Part shown: in pieces, positions 28,668 through 37,127 of the stretch
How positions within the stretch are numbered: the stretch's first letter is position 1
How the letters are laid out: every line of letters starts with the position of its first letter
Source: JAZDLR01 sp964540995
Lineage (GTDB): Bacteria > Patescibacteriota > Patescibacteriia > UBA1558 > 2-01-FULL-52-15
DNA: 51,584 bases
NCBI GenBank assembly: GCA_964540995.1
Contig: CAZIOU010000009.1
Location: 1-51,584 of the forward strand
Direction of reading: 5' to 3'
Program-made: the position numbers and the translations under genes
Notes under the pieces: generated by a model
The model's input: the letters and a program-made list of their open reading frames with translations, nothing else
Database searches by the model: none
What the model was told of the DNA's origin: nothing

Positions 28668-30461
28668 ATGACAGACGCCGAACAAATTAAGTCACGCTTG
28701 GATATCATCGACATTGTCAAGGAGTACGTGCCTCTGAAGCAGATGGGTAGCAACTGGCGCGCCAATTGCCCCTTTCATCAGGAGAAGTCTCCTTCTTTTA
28801 TGGTCTCCAAAGAGAAGCAGATCTGGCATTGTTTTGGTTGCAATCAAGGCGGCGATGTAATCTCTTTCGTCCAGCAATATGAAGGATTAGAATTTCCTGA
28901 AGCATTGCGGTTGTTGGCTGATCGAGCGGGGGTAGTACTGCAGACTACTGGTCAACAGACTGGTCCTAGTAGCGGTGAGAAGTCACTGCTATGGCAGCTC
29001 AATGAAATAGCTTGTCAGCAGTGGCAGAAGAATCTCTGGTCTGATAGTGCAGCTGCCAAGAAGACGCTCGATTATCTCCATAATCGCGGCTTGCAGGATA
29101 GTACTATTAAGCAGTGGGGGCTGGGATTGTCATTGGAAGCTTGGGATGACTTGTCAGTAACCTTGAGAACTTCTGGCCATAAGGATCAAGACCTTGTTCA
29201 TTCTGGATTGGTGCAGCAGAAAGACGGTAGGATCTTCGATCGTTTCCGTTCTCGTCTGATGTTTCCTATTCGCGATGTACAAGGTAAGATCGCTGGCTTC
29301 ACCGCTCGAACGCTGGCAGGAATCGCTTTTGACCAAGAAGACTTCGGTGGTAAATATATCAATTCACCGCAGACGGCAGTCTATAACAAGAGTTCGATTC
29401 TGTACGGTTTGGACTTAGCTAAGTCAGCCGTGAAACAATCGGACTACATTATTGTAGTAGAAGGCAACATGGATGTGATCATGTCACATCAGGCGGGGAT
29501 TAAGCATGTGGTGGCGGTATCTGGTACGGCGCTGACGGGTGATCAGCTACGCTTAATCAAACGATTTACCCAAAATATTATTTTAGCCTTCGATGCCGAT
29601 GCGGCTGGGTCACAAGCGCTGTACAAAAGTGGCATCGTCTCCGCTTCCGATTTCGAGATGAACGTTAAGGCGTTGATGATTGTCGGTGGTAAGGATCCAG
29701 CTGATATTGTCCAACATGATCCGGAGGATTGGAGACAGCTCTTGCGTCAGAGTATCCCGATCGTAGATTTCTATTATCAGGAAATTCTCAAACGCGTCGA
29801 TCTATCACGTGCCGATCACAAGAAGATTGCGGTGCAGAAAATGTTATCGATCCTAGCAGCGTTGAAAAGTAATGTTGAGCAAGATCATTATGTGAAGAAA
29901 TTAAGTGCCGATCTGGGAATATCAGAAACTATTCTCTGGGAGGATCTACATAGTCTTGAGAAGAAGTCGGCTACCACGACACCCAATGAACCGGAGGTGA
30001 GGGTAGTGACTCATGATGATGTTTTGGCGGAAACTTTGTTAGCCATCATTGCGGCACGCCCCTTATCGCTGGGCGCGGTGATTGACCGGATCGAACCGGA
30101 GGTTCTCAATGACATCTGGCAGCCCCTTTACAAGAAGATCATTATTTATTACACTAAGAACCAATCTGGAGACCTCCAAGGCTTAACTGCCACATTGGAG
30201 CCCAGCGAATCTCCAATCTGGAGTCGTATCGTATATCGAGCTGAAGCCAGTTATACTGACTGGTCTGACAAAGCTCTAGAAGCAGAACTTGAAAACATCA
30301 TCAAACGCCTGAAAGTACGTCATCTGAAAGACCGGATGCGTGCCCTCTCTGACAGCATCACGCGTGCCGAACGCACGGGTGACAAGCTAGAGGTTGAGCG
30401 TTTAACCATTGAATTCAACGACTTGAACCAGAAATTATCTGGTCAACTTATCAATAACTAG
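28668..30461 (+). CDS. dnaG: DNA primase DnaG, 597 aa
   Basis: Makes RNA primers for replication. CHC2 zinc domain with Cys34, His37, Cys55 and Cys58 (NCPFHQEKSPSF ... HCFGCNQGGDV). TOPRIM core with VVEGNMDVI and AFDADAAGS. The C-terminal helicase-binding region is degenerate but of expected size. No SD; two bases separate its stop from rpoD, recreating the classic dnaG-rpoD part of the macromolecular synthesis operon (rpsU absent). Confidence 0.98.
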   Translation: MTDAEQIKSRLDIIDIVKEYVPLKQMGSNWRANCPFHQEKSPSFMVSKEKQIWHCFGCNQGGDVISFVQQYEGLEFPEALRLLADRAGVVLQTTGQQTGPSSGEKSLLWQLNEIACQQWQKNLWSDSAAAKKTLDYLHNRGLQDSTIKQWGLGLSLEAWDDLSVTLRTSGHKDQDLVHSGLVQQKDGRIFDRFRSRLMFPIRDVQGKIAGFTARTLAGIAFDQEDFGGKYINSPQTAVYNKSSILYGLDLAKSAVKQSDYIIVVEGNMDVIMSHQAGIKHVVAVSGTALTGDQLRLIKRFTQNIILAFDADAAGSQALYKSGIVSASDFEMNVKALMIVGGKDPADIVQHDPEDWRQLLRQSIPIVDFYYQEILKRVDLSRADHKKIAVQKMLSILAALKSNVEQDHYVKKLSADLGISETILWEDLHSLEKKSATTTPNEPEVRVVTHDDVLAETLLAIIAARPLSLGAVIDRIEPEVLNDIWQPLYKKIIIYYTKNQSGDLQGLTATLEPSESPIWSRIVYRAEASYTDWSDKALEAELENIIKRLKVRHLKDRMRALSDSITRAERTGDKLEVERLTIEFNDLNQKLSGQLINN

Positions 30462-30463
30462 TC

Positions 30464-31693
30464 ATGGCCAAACGTAAACCTGCTCCTAAGCGAGCACCTG
30501 CCAAGACTACGAAAAAGAAACGCCCCGTCCCCAAGGTGCGTATTGTTCGTAGCTCACGCAGCAAGAATGTTTCTAAACCTGTAGTCGCACGCAAGGCAGC
30601 ACTTGATCAGCAATCTGTCGATGCTTTGTTATATAAAGGTCGCGGACGTGGTTTCGTGACCGAAGAAGAAGTACAACGTATATTTACCGAAGTCGAAAGC
30701 TATTTGCCAGAGTTCGAGAAATTCCTCGATGATCTGGATGATGCGGGTGCGCAGATGATCTCGGTGGAAGGTGGTATTTTGGATTTATCAACTGGAGATA
30801 AATCAGAAAAAATATTAGCTACCGTTGGTGTCGCCAGTGACAAGAAGCGAGCCGATTTAACTGATATTTCGGCCGACTCAATTCAGATGTATTTACGCGA
30901 GATTGGTAAAGTGCCGTTGCTGACACCAGACGAAGAAATCATGTACGCCAAGCGTAAAGAAAAAGGCGATGTCGAAGCTCGCCGCAAATTGGTAGAGTCC
31001 AATTTGCGTCTCGTCGTTAGTATTGCCAAGAAGTTTACCGGCAGATCGTTGACGTTACTCGACTTGATTCAAGAAGGTAATATCGGTTTGTTCCGCGCCG
31101 TTGATAAATTTGATTATCGCAAAGGGTATAAATTCTCTACCTACGCCACCTGGTGGATCCGACAAGCTGTTACTCGTGCTCTGGCAGATCAATCTCGAAC
31201 TATCCGTATCCCCGTGCACATGGTGGAGACAATCAATCGCTTCCAGCAAGTACAACGTCGCTTGATCCAAGATCTGGGCCGAGAACCATTACCAGAAGAA
31301 ATCGCCGCCGAGATGGGAGAGGATCTGGATAAGATCAGACATATTATCAAAATTTCGCAAGAGACTGTCTCGTTGGAGACTTCAGTCGGTGATGACGGCG
31401 ATGAGGATAGCACTTTGCAAGACTTCATCGAAGACGTGAAGACTATTTCACCGGACCGTGTAGCTTCGTTACAACTCTTGAAAAATCATGTCACTTCAAT
31501 TATTCGAGATTTGAGTCCGCGCGAACAACGTATTTTGGAAATGCGCTTTGGCTTGAGCGATGGTATTGCTCATACGTTGGAAGAAGTAGGACAGGAGTTT
31601 GGCGTGACGCGCGAACGTATCCGTCAGATTGAGGCCAAAGCTCTGGAGAAGATCCAGACACATAGTAGTATGAAGAAGTTGAAGGATTATTAG
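30464..31693 (+). CDS. rpoD: Primary sigma factor RpoD (sigma-70/SigA), 409 aa
   Basis: Lys-rich N-terminal tail of about 45 residues, then regions 1.2 (DSIQMYLREIGKVPLLTPDE), 2 (FDYRKGYKFSTYATWWIRQA), 3 and 4 (TLEEVGQEFGVTRERIRQIE). Region 2.4 and 4.2 residues match standard sigma-70, consistent with the TTGACA/TATAAT promoters seen in the window. Co-transcribed with dnaG. A terminator follows. Confidence 0.98.
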   Translation: MAKRKPAPKRAPAKTTKKKRPVPKVRIVRSSRSKNVSKPVVARKAALDQQSVDALLYKGRGRGFVTEEEVQRIFTEVESYLPEFEKFLDDLDDAGAQMISVEGGILDLSTGDKSEKILATVGVASDKKRADLTDISADSIQMYLREIGKVPLLTPDEEIMYAKRKEKGDVEARRKLVESNLRLVVSIAKKFTGRSLTLLDLIQEGNIGLFRAVDKFDYRKGYKFSTYATWWIRQAVTRALADQSRTIRIPVHMVETINRFQQVQRRLIQDLGREPLPEEIAAEMGEDLDKIRHIIKISQETVSLETSVGDDGDEDSTLQDFIEDVKTISPDRVASLQLLKNHVTSIIRDLSPREQRILEMRFGLSDGIAHTLEEVGQEFGVTRERIRQIEAKALEKIQTHSSMKKLKDY

Positions 31694-31737
31694 GCTGGGT
31701 ACTCGCGACGCGGGACTCGAGATTGATAGAAAATAAA

Positions 31738-31769
31738 AAAGCTCTTCGGCTGGTGCTGAGGAGTTTTTT
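31738..31769. terminator. rpoD / tRNA-Met bidirectional terminator
   Basis: AGCTCTTCGGC-TGGT-GCTGAGGAGTT with A-run before and TTTTTT after; serves rpoD (+) and tRNA-Met (-). Confidence 0.8.
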
Positions 31770-31780
31770 GTAATATGTGA

Positions 31781-31857
31781 TGGTAGCGGCGAGTGGAATT
31801 GCACCACTGACCTCGGGCTTATGAGTCCCACGCTCTAACTAACTGAGCTACGCCGCC
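31781..31857 (-). tRNA. tRNA-Met (elongator, anticodon CAU)
   Basis: Acceptor GGCGGCG/CGCCGCT, encoded CCA, anticodon loop CTCATAA, unusual T-loop TGCAATT. Its first bases overlap the 3' end of the GIY-YIG gene. Confidence 0.95.
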
Positions 31858-32147
31858 ACGCTTAGCGTGGCTCTATCCTTGCGACGCTGAGCGTCGCGCC
31901 ACGTTTTGATCAATTGTAATTTTTCGTGTCTCGGCAATTTTTTTATCGCTGCTTCTCGCTTCAATGCCTCGGAATGACTAGTAGTTGTTTCCTGATATTT
32001 CAGTATTACTGGACAACGTGCTTTGGTGTAACGAGCCCCATGGCCTTCATTATGTTGTCGGATTCGTCTCGTGACGTCATTCGTGCAACCAGTGTATAAG
32101 GTTTTGTCACGGCACTGAACAATGTAGACGAACCAACTGTCTTTCAT
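31848..32147 (-). CDS. GIY-YIG nuclease-domain protein, 99 aa
   Basis: Single GIY-YIG domain of the UPF0213/YhbQ type: FVYIVQCRDKTLYTGCTNDVTRRIRQHN shows the two conserved Tyr blocks and Arg, followed by RYTKARCPV and HSEALKREAAIKKL. ATG 32147 is the domain start; the longer upstream ORF runs through repeats. The last residues (about ATLSVAA) and the stop come from a palindrome (CCACGCTAAGCGTGG) and the first ten bases of tRNA-Met, so a repeat plus tRNA start have become the gene's 3' end. Likely co-transcribed between tRNA-fMet and tRNA-Met. Confidence 0.88.
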   Translation of the reverse strand: MKDSWFVYIVQCRDKTLYTGCTNDVTRRIRQHNEGHGARYTKARCPVILKYQETTTSHSEALKREAAIKKLPRHEKLQLIKTWRDAQRRKDRATLSVAA

Positions 32148-32176
32148 ACGATTCAGGAATTTTTTTGTGTCACCCT

Positions 32177-32296
32177 TCACTCCCACCTTCGCTGAAGCTT
32201 CGGCGGGCAAGAAAGTTTCGGGCGACTACCCTGCTCGAGGCTTTCGCCTCGTCGTATGGCCAGAGGCCACACGAAGCTCGCTCCGCGAGCGCAGTG
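32177..32296. repeat. Cluster of GC-rich palindromes after tRNA-fMet
   Basis: Contains CCCACCTTCGCTGAAGCTTC/GGCGGGC (also at 36751), CTCGAGGC/GCCTCG, GGCCAGAGGCC, and CCACACGAAGCTCGC/GCGAGCGCAGTGTGG (also inside radA). The last one abuts the tRNA CCA exactly. Confidence 0.7.
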
Positions 32297-32373
32297 TGGT
32301 AGCGGGGGTGGGATTTGAACCCACGACCTCCAGGTTATGGGCCTGGCGAGCTGCCGGGCTGCTCTACCCCGCG
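32297..32373 (-). tRNA. Initiator tRNA-fMet (anticodon CAU)
   Basis: Starts CGCGGGG against CCCCGCT, so position 1-72 is a C-T mismatch as in bacterial initiators; anticodon loop CCCATAA; encoded CCA; AGCAGCCCGGCAGCTCG D-arm typical of fMet. Confidence 0.95.
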
Positions 32374-32395
32374 GCATATAAATAATTGCCAAATC

Positions 32396-32424
32396 AGTAT
32401 GACTAAAGAATACGAAAAAGTCAA
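32396..32424 (-). promoter_or_regulatory. Promoter of tRNA-fMet
   Basis: Minus strand TTGACT (32419-32424), 17-bp spacer, CATACT (32396-32401). The -35 again follows CTAACGGGG, as for uvrA. Confidence 0.75.
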
Positions 32425-32463
32425 CCCCGTTAGAAAGTTTCTGCAATATTTTTCTAACGGGGT
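32424..32463. repeat. ACCCCGTTAGAAA inverted repeat
   Basis: ACCCCGTTAGAAA ... TTTCTAACGGGGT, perfect 13-bp arms, overlapping the fMet -35 on its left side. Confidence 0.75.
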
Positions 32464-32529
32464 CAAGTATAATTAGTTTTTGTTTTGATGTAAACTCTTG
32501 TTGCCTATCGTTCCTACAAGGAGGGTGTT

Positions 32530-32733
32530 ATGCCACATTCTATGCAAAGAGTGTCCGCGCGCTGTCCCAAGTGTCAGAAAAGCGTTCCCTGTTTTATTGT
32601 GTCAACGGGTATGGGTGGATCCAATATGCTCGTACCTGAGCAGTGTCCTGATTGCCAAACTGAGTTGACTATGCCGGAGGTACAATTTGATCTCGAGACT
32701 GAGATCGAACGACACGGAGGACGGATATATTAG
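32530..32733 (+). CDS. Small zinc-ribbon-like protein, 67 aa
   Basis: Two CxxC pairs, CPKCQKS (about residues 12-18) and CPDCQTE (about 39-45), plus a lone Cys between them, so a zinc ribbon is likely. Acidic C-terminal tail. Strong SD (AAGGAGGG) before ATG 32530 and a strong terminator after; monocistronic. It may bind nucleic acid or protein. No family recognised. Confidence 0.75.
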   Translation: MPHSMQRVSARCPKCQKSVPCFIVSTGMGGSNMLVPEQCPDCQTELTMPEVQFDLETEIERHGGRIY

Positions 32734-32737
32734 TTTT

Positions 32738-32760
32738 AAGGGCTCCCAACGGGAGCCCTT
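32738..32760. terminator. Bidirectional terminator
   Basis: AAGGGCTCCC-AAC-GGGAGCCCTT, perfect 10-bp stem between convergent stops; also ends the phospholipid operon on the minus strand. Confidence 0.88.
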
Positions 32761-32763
32761 TGC

Positions 32764-33102
32764 CTATGTGTGTAGAATTGTTTGCAGGATACTTCTGTGA
32801 CAGAGGTCATCTTGTTTGGCGTGACCAAGGAGAGTGATAGTCTTAGTTTGAGCTGCTGCGCGAATGGTTTGGAGCAAAGATTCAAAATCGGGGCTTTTCA
32901 GCTGCTCGATATAGGCAGTAGTAAATTGCTGCCAGTCAATTTTGGCGTTACCCCAGTTCTTGATCAGTTCTAGCTCACTGCCTAACTCGGGAAACCACAG
33001 ATCAATGTGTGAGGGGTTAGTCTTGGGCCAGTAGCTGCTAATGAAAAGACGCAAACCATCATCGGCTTCAATAGGATCATGAATTGATTTGGTTCTGATC
33101 AT
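32764..33102 (-). CDS. DUF488 (YeaO-like) protein, 112 aa
   Basis: Family of unknown function. Visible pattern: RLFISSYWPKTNPSHIDLWFPELGSELELIKNW near the start and ITLLGHAKQDDLCHRSIL at the end, matching the WPRG...W...LxP and CHR.L elements of DUF488. ATG 33102 lies 26 bp inside the upstream pgsA-like gene, so it is coupled to that operon. The CHR motif suggests a metal or catalytic site. Confidence 0.8.
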   Translation of the reverse strand: MIRTKSIHDPIEADDGLRLFISSYWPKTNPSHIDLWFPELGSELELIKNWGNAKIDWQQFTTAYIEQLKSPDFESLLQTIRAAAQTKTITLLGHAKQDDLCHRSILQTILHT

Positions 33103-33679
33103 GGGTCGGTATGATATGGCGGATAATACTGATAAGAGCGAAGAGAGCAGCAACCAGCCAGAGACCGGTGAGAAGCAGTTGGCTAGCAGAAGTCAGTGGT
33201 AAGACCAACATTAGTAAACAAGCTAGTACTTGGAAGCTGAATTTGATCTTGCCGAAAATGTTGGCACCGAGTGGTCGGCTAAGACCGAGGCGATGGAAAA
33301 TTAATTTCAACACCGAGCTCATAAGTATTAGTAGGATTTCTAGACTGACAGTTAGTACTATTAGCCACAAGGGGATGAAGTGACTGCCAGTGATAATCAG
33401 TACCGGCATAGCGATCAGCTTATCCGCTAGTGGATCCAACAATTTACCGGCATTACTTACTTGATGGCGATAACGAGCCAGCGGACCATCAAGGTAGTCG
33501 AGTAGAGCTGCTCCGAGGAAGATAGCGAAACTAGCAGCTTTCCAATTATTGTTCAGAGACCAGATAAGGGGGACGACGAGCAAGAAACGAAGCCAGGTCA
33601 GGTGCATCGCTGTCAGCCAGCGAGGCATCCGTCTGACGATAGTAAGTGCCCACGATTCTTTGATCGACATGATGCTCAT
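33077..33679 (-). CDS. pgsA: CDP-alcohol phosphatidyltransferase (PgsA-like), 200 aa
   Basis: Moves a phosphatidyl group from CDP-diacylglycerol to an alcohol such as glycerol-3-phosphate. The full family signature DGx2ARx8Gx3Dx3D is visible in LDYLDGPLARYRHQVSNAG followed by KLLDPLADK. Several membrane helices. It overlaps pgpA by 4 bp (ATGA), so the next step, dephosphorylation of PG-phosphate, is encoded directly upstream. PgsA assignment is from context; other alcohol acceptors are possible. Confidence 0.88.
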   Translation of the reverse strand: MSIMSIKESWALTIVRRMPRWLTAMHLTWLRFLLVVPLIWSLNNNWKAASFAIFLGAALLDYLDGPLARYRHQVSNAGKLLDPLADKLIAMPVLIITGSHFIPLWLIVLTVSLEILLILMSSVLKLIFHRLGLSRPLGANIFGKIKFSFQVLACLLMLVLPLTSASQLLLTGLWLVAALFALISIIRHIIPTHDQNQINS

Positions 33680-34119
33680 AACCAGAAGTGCGCTATGGTA
33701 ATAATAATGATGGTGAACAGTGCGGCTGCTAGATCGTCAACTAGAATTCCGATCGCGCCAGGTAATTGTTCGAGCTGTTTGATACCAAATGTCTTGGTGA
33801 TATCGAAGAAACGGAAGAGGACGAAAGCAACCAGATACCACCACCAGAGATGAGGGATAATTAAGGCTATCAAGGCCGCCGCCGCCGCTTCATCGGCAAC
33901 AATTTCCAAAGGATCCGACTGACTAAACTGTCGGCTGGCGGGGAAGGTGGTGGCGATCCAGCTCATTATCAGAAGAAGTAAAATCGCTTGACCGTAGGTC
34001 ACGTTCCACTGCAGCAGCAACCAACTGATACCCAGAACTATAGCAGTCGTCAGCGTGCCACGCATAGGTAATAAACCAAGATTGAAAAAGTTTGCCCAAT
34101 AGCGCGTTAGAGATTTCAT
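33676..34119 (-). CDS. pgpA: Phosphatidylglycerophosphatase A, 147 aa
   Basis: Removes phosphate from PG-phosphate to give phosphatidylglycerol. PgpA features: DPLEIVADEAAA (usually DPxxIVxDExxG), RFFDITKTFGIKQLEQLPGA and GILVDDLAAA (GxMxDDxxAG). The usual Gly after DE is Ala here. Multi-helix membrane protein of usual size. Overlaps its neighbours on both sides by 4 bp. Confidence 0.92.
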   Translation of the reverse strand: MKSLTRYWANFFNLGLLPMRGTLTTAIVLGISWLLLQWNVTYGQAILLLLIMSWIATTFPASRQFSQSDPLEIVADEAAAAALIALIIPHLWWWYLVAFVLFRFFDITKTFGIKQLEQLPGAIGILVDDLAAALFTIIIITIAHFWL

Positions 34120-34994
34120 GGTTTGAGCACCAATAATTTCTTATGCAGTACTTCGATGTCGAGCTCTTTCGTCCCAGCCGGAAGCTCCAGGTAATCTCCG
34201 TCGATTTGCGGATGCAATAATCCATCAGTAGCGATGGTAAATCTTGATCCTTCGCTGATGATCAGGTGACGTGGTGGCTGTTTATGAAAATAATAGTAGT
34301 AGGTAGCCAAGAAAAAACTCCAGAAATTGCTGTTGGTAGCGATGGTGAGTTCCATTTTGCGATCATCAAGTAGGACGCGACGTTTAGTCGTGAACCCGTA
34401 GAGTTTGGCTGTGTTGACGATGAAGAGGGTGTTGCCTTCGTAGACAAACTCTTGATCATCGACAGAGAAGCGGAAGGTGTGATGAGGTAGATGTCGGTTG
34501 AAGAAGAAGGACATCAAGTAGCCGATGAAGCCAAAGTGATCCTTGAGTCGGCGTCCTGCCGCCAAGATACGATCAGCAATATAGCCGATGGTGAAGGCGC
34601 TGATGAAATAATAGCTACCATTGATACGGCCGACATCAATAGCAAAAGGTTGGGAGCGAGGAATGAGTCGGATAGCCTGCTTCAAGTTTAACGGGATGCC
34701 AAGGCCATGAGCTAATACATTGGCACTACCCGTTGGTACGATTGCCAGCGGAGTTCTGATCTCATTGGACAGCAGGAAGCTAGCGACTTGTCTAATAGTA
34801 CCGTCACCCCCAATGACAATCACCAGATCATAATTCCAGTCTTTGGCCAGACTCGCGTCAGCCAAGAAGTTTTCGTAATTTTTAAAAGTTAGGACGAACC
34901 GTTTGCGTGTCAAATATTTCTTCACGAAGTGATTAACTTTGAAGCGGCGATTGCGACCGGAGATTTGATTGTAGATAACAAGTGTTTTCTTCAT
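34116..34994 (-). CDS. Diacylglycerol kinase-family lipid kinase, 292 aa
   Basis: YegS/DgkB-type kinase that phosphorylates diacylglycerol or a related lipid. The nucleotide loop IGGDGTIRQVASFL (about residues 62-75) and PTGSANVLAHGLGIP are diagnostic, and the C-terminal beta domain is present. Within the operon it could feed phosphatidate to the CDP-lipid synthase encoded just upstream. One base separates the two genes. Confidence 0.93.
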   Translation of the reverse strand: MKKTLVIYNQISGRNRRFKVNHFVKKYLTRKRFVLTFKNYENFLADASLAKDWNYDLVIVIGGDGTIRQVASFLLSNEIRTPLAIVPTGSANVLAHGLGIPLNLKQAIRLIPRSQPFAIDVGRINGSYYFISAFTIGYIADRILAAGRRLKDHFGFIGYLMSFFFNRHLPHHTFRFSVDDQEFVYEGNTLFIVNTAKLYGFTTKRRVLLDDRKMELTIATNSNFWSFFLATYYYYFHKQPPRHLIISEGSRFTIATDGLLHPQIDGDYLELPAGTKELDIEVLHKKLLVLKP

Positions 34995-34995
34995 A

Positions 34996-35547
34996 TTACC
35001 ACCAGACTTTCTTGATCTTGAGATGATAACCTGCCCAGTTACTAAGCGGCGTTAGAATAAGGGTAATAATGATGCCGGTGGTGAAGCGTTGCCAGTTCCA
35101 TGGGGTGACCAACATCATTAATACAAAGGCCCCGATAATGAAATCAACTTGGTCAAATACCGGCCAGGCATTACCAGAGCGGATGCCGACGCGACGTTTG
35201 ATGAAGCTTTCCAGACTGTCACCCAAGAGACTACCGAGTCCCGCTAAGAATCCCAACAGTAGACCGGAGAGACTTGTCAGCTCGATTGGACTAAGACTTC
35301 TGATCCAACCGAGATCATAAACAACACCTTGTAAGCCACCGATAATGGTTCCAATCAGAACGCCGACGACTAAGCCGCGCCAGGTCTTGCCACTACCAAT
35401 AAGGTAATCACCAAACCACTGTTTGCCTCCATCGAGAGGATGAGCTAGGCGGGGGAAGAAATTGAGTCGGGCTGCAAAGACAGGTGCCATATTGGCAGCG
35501 TAGGCAGGTAGGAGGAAATAGATGGTAGAGAGGATGAGGTGTGTCAT
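34996..35547 (-). CDS. carS: CDP-archaeol synthase-family (CarS/DUF46) protein, 183 aa
   Basis: Membrane CTP:phosphatidate cytidylyltransferase of the CarS type, best known from archaea. Pattern: LPAYAANMAPVFAARL start, GKQWFGDYLIGSGKTWRGL, SLLGDSLESFIKRRVGIRSG and PVFDQVDFIIGA, as in the family. It would activate a phosphatidic acid with CTP. In this operon it takes the place of bacterial CdsA. The lipid tails used cannot be judged from sequence; the symbol is by family. Confidence 0.9.
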   Translation of the reverse strand: MTHLILSTIYFLLPAYAANMAPVFAARLNFFPRLAHPLDGGKQWFGDYLIGSGKTWRGLVVGVLIGTIIGGLQGVVYDLGWIRSLSPIELTSLSGLLLGFLAGLGSLLGDSLESFIKRRVGIRSGNAWPVFDQVDFIIGAFVLMMLVTPWNWQRFTTGIIITLILTPLSNWAGYHLKIKKVWW

Positions 35548-35548
35548 G

Positions 35549-36634
35549 TTACATTAATTGTCGGAAGGCAGCGAGTGTTTTCTCGGCAGTGGCGCGCCAG
35601 GTGAAGCGTGTCCAGTGTTGTAAGCCTCGCTGGGTACGTTCATTGGTTGCTTGGTGATCGCTTACCACCAATTTAATTGTATCTACTACCATAGTAACAT
35701 CGTTGGCATCTACCAGCCAAGCAGCATCACCAACGATTTCTGGTAAGGAGGCGGAGTTATTGACGACAGCAGGCGTACCGACAGCCATAGCTTCCAGTGG
35801 TCCGAAGCCGAAGCCTTCATATTTTGCCAAATGAACATAGCAGGTGGCTTCCGATAGAAGTTGCCATTTTTCTGCCTCTGTTACCCAGCCGAAAATTCGT
35901 ACCTTGTCGGTCAGACCATACGTTTTAATTTTGTGTTCTGCTTCTGCCCAACCACGACTGGGATAACCAGCCAGATATAGCTCTAGATCGCGACCCCAAT
36001 CAGTTTTGGTTACCTGATTATAGACCTCGATTAGTTGAGTAATATTTTTCTTACTTTCTAAACGACCGACATAGAGAAGATAATTTTGGCGCTCTCGTTT
36101 TGACTCGCTGATCATTTGTGGCGGATGAATACCAAGCGGCGTGATGATTATTTTATCAGCCGCAATACCATAGTATTTAATTATCTCGTCTTTGGAGAAT
36201 TGGGAGACTGTCAGGATTAGACGACAGAACCATTTGGCCAAGTAAGCAGCGAAGCGGAGATAAGAACGACTCTTGAAAGATAGGTCTTCACTGAAGACTT
36301 CATAGGCTACATCGTGAATCGTCGTTACTGTTTTGCGAGCGTGGATTAGCGGGATGATCTGTGCTGGGATAAAGAGAATATCTGGTGGGTTGATAAGCAT
36401 TTCCCACGACAGCCGTATTTGTGTCCAGAGATAGGTGAAGGGCCAGCGCAACTGTCGATATTCGACATTGGGACCGAGCTGCTGTAAACCTGGCTCAGGG
36501 TCACTATTGAAATACAGCCGCCAGGTAATCGACGGGTCGAGCTGGATTAGTTCATGAATAAGAAAATAGGAGTACCATTCTACTCCTGTTTTGTGGGGTT
36601 TATTGGCTCTCGTGGCATCAATCCCTATAATCAT
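35549..36634 (-). CDS. Glycosyltransferase family 4-like (GT-B), 361 aa
   Basis: First gene of the operon. GT-B fold with N-terminal MIIGIDATRANKPHKTGVEWYSY, a linker VGRLESKKNITQLIEVY, and the C-terminal nucleotide-sugar site YEGFGFGPLEAMAVGTPAVV (ExxxxGxxxxEAMA type). Transfers a sugar from an NDP donor, perhaps to a glycerolipid made by the downstream enzymes; the substrate is an inference from context. An extended -10 box lies upstream. Confidence 0.93.
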   Translation of the reverse strand: MIIGIDATRANKPHKTGVEWYSYFLIHELIQLDPSITWRLYFNSDPEPGLQQLGPNVEYRQLRWPFTYLWTQIRLSWEMLINPPDILFIPAQIIPLIHARKTVTTIHDVAYEVFSEDLSFKSRSYLRFAAYLAKWFCRLILTVSQFSKDEIIKYYGIAADKIIITPLGIHPPQMISESKRERQNYLLYVGRLESKKNITQLIEVYNQVTKTDWGRDLELYLAGYPSRGWAEAEHKIKTYGLTDKVRIFGWVTEAEKWQLLSEATCYVHLAKYEGFGFGPLEAMAVGTPAVVNNSASLPEIVGDAAWLVDANDVTMVVDTIKLVVSDHQATNERTQRGLQHWTRFTWRATAEKTLAAFRQLM

Positions 36635-36656
36635 AGTCTTTTTGCAGAATGAGCCT

Positions 36657-36665
36657 ATTCTAGCA
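36657..36665 (-). promoter_or_regulatory. Extended -10 promoter of the lipid operon
   Basis: Minus strand TGCTAGAAT, 22 bp before ATG 36634; the -35 is poor. Confidence 0.55.
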
Positions 36666-36696
36666 GGAATTTGGGCAAAAATGAAGCCTCACTTGG

Positions 36697-36725
36697 TTGA
36701 CAGTGCTAGGTAATTTTAGTATTCT
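36697..36725 (+). promoter_or_regulatory. Promoter of tRNA-Leu(CAA)
   Basis: TTGACA (36697-36702), 17-bp spacer, TATTCT (36720-36725). Confidence 0.75.
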
Positions 36726-36741
36726 GCTAATGTTCATTTTA

Positions 36742-36840
36742 TAGGCCGCCGTCCCACCTTCGTTGAAGCTTCGGCGGGCAGGGGTGAAGAATGGTATACA
36801 CGAAGGACTTCCGCCACCCTTCGAAAGACTTAGAGCGGAC
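36742..36840 (+). repeat. Palindromes and a broken tRNA-Leu 5' copy
   Basis: CCCACCTTCGTTGAAGCTTC/GGCGGGC palindrome, then GGGGTGAAGAATGGTATACA (36784 onward), which resembles the D-arm part of the downstream tRNA-Leu (GTGGTGAAATTGGTATACAC). The stretch to 36915 holds no gene. Confidence 0.5.
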
Positions 36841-36915
36841 AGGCAAAATCCTAAGTTCTAGAAACACCTTAGTTATCTATGCCTCCGAATTAATCTATGA
36901 TAAGTTGCCTTACAT

Positions 36916-37002
36916 GCCAGAGTGGTGAAATTGGTATACACGCACGACTCAAAATCGTGTAGAAGTAATTCTGTGAGGGTTCGAGTCCCTCCTCTGGCAC
37001 CA
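36916..37002 (+). tRNA. tRNA-Leu (anticodon CAA)
   Basis: Acceptor GCCAGAG/CTCTGGC, discriminator A, encoded CCA, anticodon loop CTCAAAA, class II variable arm. Confidence 0.95.
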
Positions 37003-37127
37003 GGTTATATAGATGTATTGTCGGTTCGCCTGTCTGCCGCAGGCAGGCCTGCCCGCCTCTGGCGGGAGTCCGAATCATTATGCTCAGTAAAATGAAGAGG
37101 CGACAGTAATAATTTAAAATTCCATTT

